From Cephalothrix spiralis (Eukaryota > Nemertea > Palaeonemertea > Archinemertea > Cephalotrichidae): a stretch of 10,288 nt of DNA. Below are positions 1 through 6,600 of the stretch, one piece after another. Location: assembly GCA_032353305.1 (NCBI GenBank), contig JAUCNG010410470.1, forward strand, positions 1-10,288, given 5' to 3'. Each line of letters begins with the position of its first letter. Within the stretch, counting starts at the first letter, position 1. The translations under genes were made by a program, and so were the position numbers. Under the pieces are notes generated by a model. That model saw only the letters and a program-made list of their open reading frames with translations, did not search any database and was not told the origin of the DNA.

Positions 1-190
1 TTAGACAAAATGGTAGAACTTGAGCTATAAGCGCAAGAGGTTGTAGTACAGCTATCTACCTCTTGTTTACTAGAGTATCTTCAGACTAGTGAGTAGTGAA
101 CCTTCTGACTAGTGACACGTTACCGGTCCAAAGCAACTGATTTTACCGTTGGCGCAGAGGCTCATTAAGTTTATTTATTTACTTTAAGGT
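1..190 (+). promoter_or_regulatory. 5' flank or 5' UTR of the split gene
   Basis: This is the sequence before the start codon. No clear TATA box is visible. It holds a six-codon upstream ORF (ATG at 10, TAA at 28-30), a perfect 8-bp stem (CAAGAGGT at 34-41 with ACCTCTTG at 58-65), and a short direct repeat of GACTAGTGA around 86 and 107. Just before the ATG a pyrimidine-rich run (TTTATTTATTTACTTTAAG) ends in AG at 187-188, which looks like a splice acceptor two bases upstream of the start codon. It could be the 3' end of a 5'-UTR intron or a spliced-leader acceptor. The transcription start cannot be placed from sequence. Confidence 0.4.
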
Positions 191-668
191 ATGAAAACGA
201 ACCAAAGAGGCAGAGGCGGTAACCGTGGCACAACAAACAAGGCTGGAATGAAGCCAAAGGTCAAGGGTGAACCCTCGACGCCCTCTGGAGCTGCCAAAAA
301 GAAGAAGAACAAGAAAGCAAAACAAAGAGAACCAACTAGTCGCATCGAGTTCGCGCCCATTCCAATCGAAAGCATGTCAAAAGATGACGTCATAACGGCT
401 CTTAAAGATATCAAGACTAGCTACTTAGCTAACGTTACTATGGAAGAGGAGGGTTTAGTGAAAGCTTTTGAGGGAAAATTGTTAGAAAAGAAACTGGTAG
501 GGAGCACAGTTATGTTCAGGGACATAGATGATAATGAATTCGTGTGTGAGCTGTACATTGGTGAATTCCTTATATCTATAAGGCGATCTGTAGCTGTAAC
601 AGATAATAACCAACCTTATTCTTCTAAAGCGGCTAGCCGACACGAAGCACGACAACTGGCCTTCATAG
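191..668 (+). CDS. Exon 1: basic N-terminus and most of the first dsRBD-like domain
   Basis: Encodes residues 1-159 and the first base of Gly160. The ATG at 191 is the first one in this frame and has a G at -3. Residues 1-50 are rich in Lys, Arg and Gly (RGRGGNRG near 6, KKKKNKKAK near 36), suggesting a nucleic-acid-binding or nuclear-targeting tail. From about 104 there are candidate beta strands (VMFRDID, FVCELYIGEFLISI), then SSKAASRHEARQLAFI, which fits the start of the second helix of a dsRNA-binding domain. The donor G|GTAATT at 669 leaves phase 1 and fits the next exon. If this intron is retained, the frame runs 12 more codons to a TAG at 704-706, giving a 171-residue product that lacks the end of the domain. 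Confidence 0.82.
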
Positions 669-3600
669 GTAATTATGTTATACATATAGCTCTGTCTAGG
701 CATTAGCGCGGCGAAACCGTGGGTGCACTCCATATAAGTGGGTCCTATTCATAATAAGCACACCAATATTTTTTTTTTACTTTTCTTGATTATAGGTTAT
801 TTTGGGGCTTTTCAAGAAAAAGGCCCATAATTTTCGGGTTAGGATGACGGTATACGAATAACTTCAGCCGCGCCTGTCTAAGATAGGTCAAAAATTCTTG
901 AGATTAAAATAAAAAAATCCCCGTTTTATTATTGTAATATCAGGAACATGAAGCCCACAGATTTTTATTTTTAGCGTAAGTGCAGCCATATGTAAAAATC
1001 TTAGATACTTCATATTAATTATAGACGACCTCCTGAATGGATCACTGATATAATGATCATTTAATTACCACATGAGATGTAACAACAATTCTGAAACTAC
1101 TATTAGTATTTTTACAATGTAGAAATACTGCTTAATAAAGCCGTTAAATGGTCCAGTCCTAAATGAGATTATAAATAGCCATTCGATTTCTATAGAATAA
1201 ACAAATTCTTAAGTGTATTCATACGTTCATGATAGCGCTACCCCGAGCGCTACTTGAAAACTATTGAAATTTTTGATGATAGCCAGGCTAAATATAGCCG
1301 TATTCAGGACTTGACCATAGAGTTGGGCTAGATCTAGTATTTCGACATTGTAAAGATCCGATATTGGTATTATCTTAACATTGTGTTGCTTAATGGATCG
1401 TTAATCTTGTATCTGACGTATCAAGGGTTCCTAAAAATACTCTTAAACTATTCTTTTTATGTAATTAGTTTTTGGCGAACTATTATTATATCAAGGCAAA
1501 GCAAGGTCCATTTGGAGATTGTAGTTTTAGGACCTCTTTGACACAGTTTATGAACACGGATTTGCTTCAATGTTTTTGATAGAAGGAGACTAATATTCAT
1601 TAAAATATTGAAGTCTCAATCTATCATAATCTGTTTAGTTCCTTTTTGTATTGGGATGGGTGTAGGTCTTTTCGGCCCCAGTACATTTTCGGCCCCAGTA
1701 CACTTTCGGCCCCAACACTTTCGGCCCCAAAAGACAGTTGCAGAGATTTAAAAGTCATCCCAGAGATGCAAAAAAAGTTCAATTAGCTTATCAAATTCAA
1801 AATATAAACAAATAATTTGTGAATTAACATCAGAGTGTCAAAATTGCTTTATGGTAATGGGCGATCAGATGGCTATTAAAGTGCACTTGTTTATAAGATT
1901 AATGATGTTTTTTTGGTCGATTCTGGTGGTCTTCTAAGTTTAGTATGGACATCAAATTTCAAAAATAAACAAACAAATTCTTTGTTTATTTTTGAGGTTT
2001 GATACGCCAATTATTTTTTTTTTGTATCTCTAAATACATAAATCAATTAGAACATAAAAAAGCATTTGTTCATCTCTGAAACTCTCTTCAAAATTAACTT
2101 TTTTGGGGCCGAAAATGAACTGGGGCCGAAAAGTGTTGGGGCCGAAAATGTACTGGGGCCGAAAAGTGTTGGGGCCGAAAGTGGTGGGGCCGAAAAGTCC
2201 GGCTCCCATTGGGATACACTCTATATATCTCGATAGAAATTTAACCAGAGTCAAAGTATAGATAAAAAGCAGACTCTGAAAGAGAATGATACACTTAGTG
2301 CATCAACTTCAACGTCGCTATAATTTTTCATTCCAGGTGCCATTGAAAAGCTAAAGGAAAAAGATGTTGAAGAATGTTTTGATTTCACTTGTACCATTCA
2401 GGAGGCGATCGACGCTGATCGACCTGAAGTCGAGTCAATCTGGTCGTACAAGTACATGAAAGAGTCAAATTTAGGCTTTTTAACAACTATTCGAGAGTCA
2501 ATGGAAACACGCCCTCTATCGGAGTTCGTGATAATGAAGAAGCAGAAGCTGTCTACTGATAAGTGGACCGAAACTGACTGTGAGATAATAAGACATAGCT
2601 CTGACTACTGCCATATGTTATGTGAAATTTTCATAACGAGAGAAGAAACAGAAGGCGAAAGAACGTAAGTTGAAACCAATTAAATGCATCAAACAAATTC
2701 ATTAAGAATATTAGGATCTTATAGAAATGAAAGACCCAACCTTTAATAGGCATTCATGAAATATCTATGAGTGGTTTTTTTTATCTAACCTAATGAAACA
2801 TATTAAGAATTATGAAAGCTGAAACAAATTGCAAAATGAGGTTTGGCCTTTTTGTAAACTTTTTTACCATACATAATATATATGAATTATTTCAAATTGT
2901 TTATAATTATTTTGTTCGTAAATGATAAATGTATATTTTTGATATCAAAAATATACATGTACATGATAAAATATTAATTTGTCACTATAATCACGCAGGT
3001 GTAGGATATTTTGTTTTGCCCAGTTATATTTAATTAGTGCGTAGTTAGGTTGGTTGCGTTGTAATATAAACACTAAATCCTATCGGACAATTTGATCGCT
3101 CACCTTTTTGATAATTAATTGACCCGATCAACTGCGATCACTTTCGATCAAAATGATCGCTATTGCATGATCGATCTTTTGAAGGCATCCCTTAACTGCT
3201 TTTTAATCCACCCACCCTTTTTGCAAACTTTTCCCGTCTTGCAAAACATTTCTAGCATCCTAATTTTGGCACTTTTTTGCAAATTTTAGCCCTGTCCGAT
3301 TGTGTCTTAGCCAGATGAATTGGAAGCTTGTAACATGCTACATAGTTACTTAAATAGTGTCAGAACAGACGTATTTATTTTACTTTAAGTTTTATTGGCT
3401 TATGTTTCATAATCTTTGATAATGTCACCGAAAAACTGCAAGATTTTTAATGACACAAAATATCATACAATTTACTAATAAAATTATTACCCTGCGTTTT
3501 ACGGAAATAAATTTAACTAGTTTGACACTCGAATCAGACAAATTTCTAAATATTCAAGAATATTGCATAATCATCTTGAATTACTAGTTGATTCGAGTGT

Positions 3601-6600
3601 CAAACTCGTTAGATTTATTTCTGTAAAACAATTATTTAAAGTAATTGGTACTTTAATTATTATCTTAATCGCTTTTTGAATCTTTTATTACTTTAAGGTA
3701 TTTTATATTACATGTACTTTTATTGCTCTTTAATCGCAAATCGAAACATCGAGTCGATATCGAATCACACAATTAAACTAGGCAGGGCTTTGAGTTTGAG
3801 ATTTACTTCTCTAATAAATAACTCTGCTTTGTTTGAAAATATATTTGCTATTGAAATACCGATGAACATTGAAAATGTGATTGGCGAATCAGAGCGTAGT
3901 TTACAATCGAACAAGTTCAATCGATACAACATCATTACAATTAACACGCGCACGAGTAAAAGCGTCAAGTAATTGCATTTTTTTATTTGAGTCAACAAAG
4001 ATTGAGATGAATATTGAAAATGTGATTGGCGAATCACAGCGTAGTTAACAATCGAACAAGTTCAATCGATACAATATCATTACAATTAACACGCGCACGA
4101 GTAAAAGCGTCAAGTAATTGAATTATTTTATTTGAGTCAACAAAGATTGAGAGCTAGTGTATAAGCCGATGGTCTGCTAAACCACGGGTCGATAGTTCGG
4201 ATCCTAGCAAATGAATTGTTTTCTAAATAATATCAATTATGGCTCATCAGTAGCAAGACCAACACCGAGGGTACGTAGAGATTAGGATGAATTGACACTG
4301 CCCTTGGGGACAATCGCATGTGAAAAACGTCGATTCGATATCGAAACACATTTTAAACATTCAGTAATATTGTACAATTATATGTCCCATTTATAACTAT
4401 TATTTTGTGATTGACCATATTTTATGTATTATGTGACTAATTATATGTCTTATTTCATGTAACCTCTCATTTGTACTGCAGGTGCAAGATATACATTGAG
4501 AAGAAATTGATAGCAGTGGCAAAGGAAGCTTCAAACTCCCTTGCCAAGTCAAAGGCATCCAAGGACGCCTTAGCTAAATTCGTTTCTAAGTTATATACAG
4601 TAGAGGTGGGTTACATGGAATAATGGGCTTCCTAACGGGATAACCCAAATTCCAGAGGTATTCTTTATCTATTATTATTGATTGGAGCCAAGTCAAATAC
4701 GGCTCTGGTTGATAAAATGCCAGAAATATTGAACTGATAATGGCTCTGGTTGATGAATTGCCAGAAATATTGGATTGGTCTAGTCTAAATCAGAATTATC
4801 AAGAAAAGATTGATTTACATTACTATGCAGGCTCCACAGCGATCCTATATTTCCTTTATCTTAATACACAAAGCAGTTGAATAGTATGTTATTAATTCTC
4901 ATATTTCAACTCAAAATGTCATAAAACCTTAACCCTATTACCGTTTTTTCCTGGAGCGCTCAATGGCAAAAATCACCAAAAAATTGGGGAAAATTGCATC
5001 TTTTGTAATTACTCTATTTTGAACACAATTAAGCTACTATGTGATATATAAATGTTAGATAATGTTCAAAAGGTAGTTTTACCTTAAGTTTCATCACTGA
5101 TGGAAGTCTTTGAACAGGGGTCACAAAACGACAAAAATGTCGCTCGCGCGGTAAGACGATAGGCGAAAAATATGTCACTCGCGCGGTAAAAGGGTTTTAA
5201 GTGCCTGCAAATCTCATAAAAGTGCTGAAAAGTATTTTTTGTGGTCACAAATCATTTATTTTTCATAAAATAGTCGGGCTTTGAGTTTCAATTATGGTTT
5301 TTATCGCTGTGGACCTTGTAAAATGGAAGATACGAAGGCAGGTAGTGAGACCTTCATGTCAAATTATAAGGCATTAAGTGAACTTCCAAGTAAAATATTG
5401 TGGCTTATGGAAGAATCGAGAGCCTCTTATACGGTACATGTATGTCGAATATCGAAGTACATGATGTACTTGGAAATTTTAGTGAACTGTACTTGCACAG
5501 AGACAACTTCTGATCACTTAAAGTACTTAATTGTGAATATGTGCAGCATTTGGAAAATTACTCTTCCGTAAAGTTAGCTGTACAGCACAGGGTTGCCACT
5601 ATACCAGATGATGGCTATATGATGGATTTCATCTGGTTAATTTACCAGTTTAGGATTTAATAAATTCTATACGTTGAGAGTTGGAAATGAAAATTTTTGT
5701 ATTGAACAAAAATTAGGTTGAAAATTAATCGGCCTTTGGGATGTATCCGGTGTCTATGAAATATAAATGACCACTGATATTTAAGATAAATATCTAGACT
5801 TTTGTATGTGCATATATAGGTTCTAGTGGTATACTTTCTAGAAATTGTACGCACTATACAGTATAATTTTTCATTAGTAAAAAAGAACAATTAAAGTGGC
5901 AGCCCTGTTGCTAATTGTACACACAATCAAACAACCTATTTCAATATGTGGACTGTGGAGCAAATCTGCAATTGTACAAACAAAGGTTTTAAATATGTGG
6001 AGCAAATCTAAATTGAACAAACAATCAAATAAAAGAGATTGGTTAATATGCGGAGCAAATCTGCAATTGTACAAACAAAGGATTTTCAAATGTGGAGCAA
6101 ATCTATAAAATTGTACAAACAATCAAACGAAAGAGATTAATTTGTGGTACAAATCTGCAATTGTACATACATGTACAAAGGATTTTCAAATGTGGAGCAA
6201 ATCTATAATTGTACAAACATTCAAACAAATGAGATTAATTAATATGTGGAGCAAATCTGCAATTGTACAAACAATCAGGCAAAGGATTTTAATATGTGGA
6301 GCATATCTCACTTTGAGAATGACCATTTTAACTACTATTACTAAGTCGCACCTTGCTCTAGCCTCTGCCATGCATATGGTGGAAGCATTTACTTTATTTC
6401 AAATAAAGAACATGTGCCTTTAAAGATGTTACTGAAGAGAGAGAAACATCCCATAAATCTTATTTTCAATTTAATACATTTATATAGTATTGATTGTTTT
6501 CCTAGGGTAGTTTAATTTTGTAAGAATTACCAGAACGAGGGCATTGCCCGAGTTCTTGTACAAGTCTTGTAACAGTCAATTATGATTGGAGTAAAACTGC

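Larger units (their letters stand above)
669..2336 (+). other. Intron 1 (1668 bp)
   Basis: GT..AG intron in phase 1. Before the transposon at 1658 it is AT-rich and mostly featureless. Small exceptions are an imperfect stem pairing TTTTCTTGA near 780 with TCAAGAAAA near 813, and a 7-bp stem TAGCGCT/AGCGCTA at about 1233-1252. No coding region or RNA gene was seen at 720-1577. Confidence 0.75.
2665..4481 (+). other. Intron 2 (1817 bp)
   Basis: GT..AG intron in phase 2, strongly AT-rich, carrying the repeats listed separately. The stretch 2665-2928 shows nothing beyond AT-rich DNA. The stretch 3180-3496 holds only short TTTTGCAAA repeats. The stretch 4211-4481 is unassigned and somewhat GC-richer near 4260-4320. 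The segment at 4312-4350 resembles 3732-3770 (both contain TCGATATCGAA), so 3732-4350 may be one composite repeat. Confidence 0.7.

Noticed and set aside
184-733. Minus-strand open frames opposite exon 1
   Set aside because: They are shadows of exon 1, rich in Phe and Leu from the complement of Lys/Glu codons.
1658-2207. CRISPR-like array of regularly spaced repeats
   Set aside because: The repeats are short, uneven and inverted between the two ends, with no spacers of uniform length; they sit inside a eukaryotic transposon.
2030-2254. Minus-strand open frame with repeated FGPNTFRPQ-like units
   Set aside because: The apparent peptide repeat is the translation of the transposon's subterminal TTTCGGCCCC array.
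3712-4037. Open frames of 86 and 90 codons on opposite strands
   Set aside because: They overlap each other and follow the 145-bp tandem duplication; the second copy of the repeat does not keep the frame (GTAGTTAACA creates a stop).
4151-4210. Functional tRNA-Ser gene
   Set aside because: The acceptor stem and long variable arm are missing and the T arm does not pair properly.
5281-5571. 96-codon + strand open frame in intron 3
   Set aside because: It begins at TTG, not ATG, has no strong acceptor or donor around it, does not fit the phases of the neighbouring exons, and resembles no family I know.
5874-6423. Several open frames on both strands
   Set aside because: They run through the minisatellite and simply translate its monomers.
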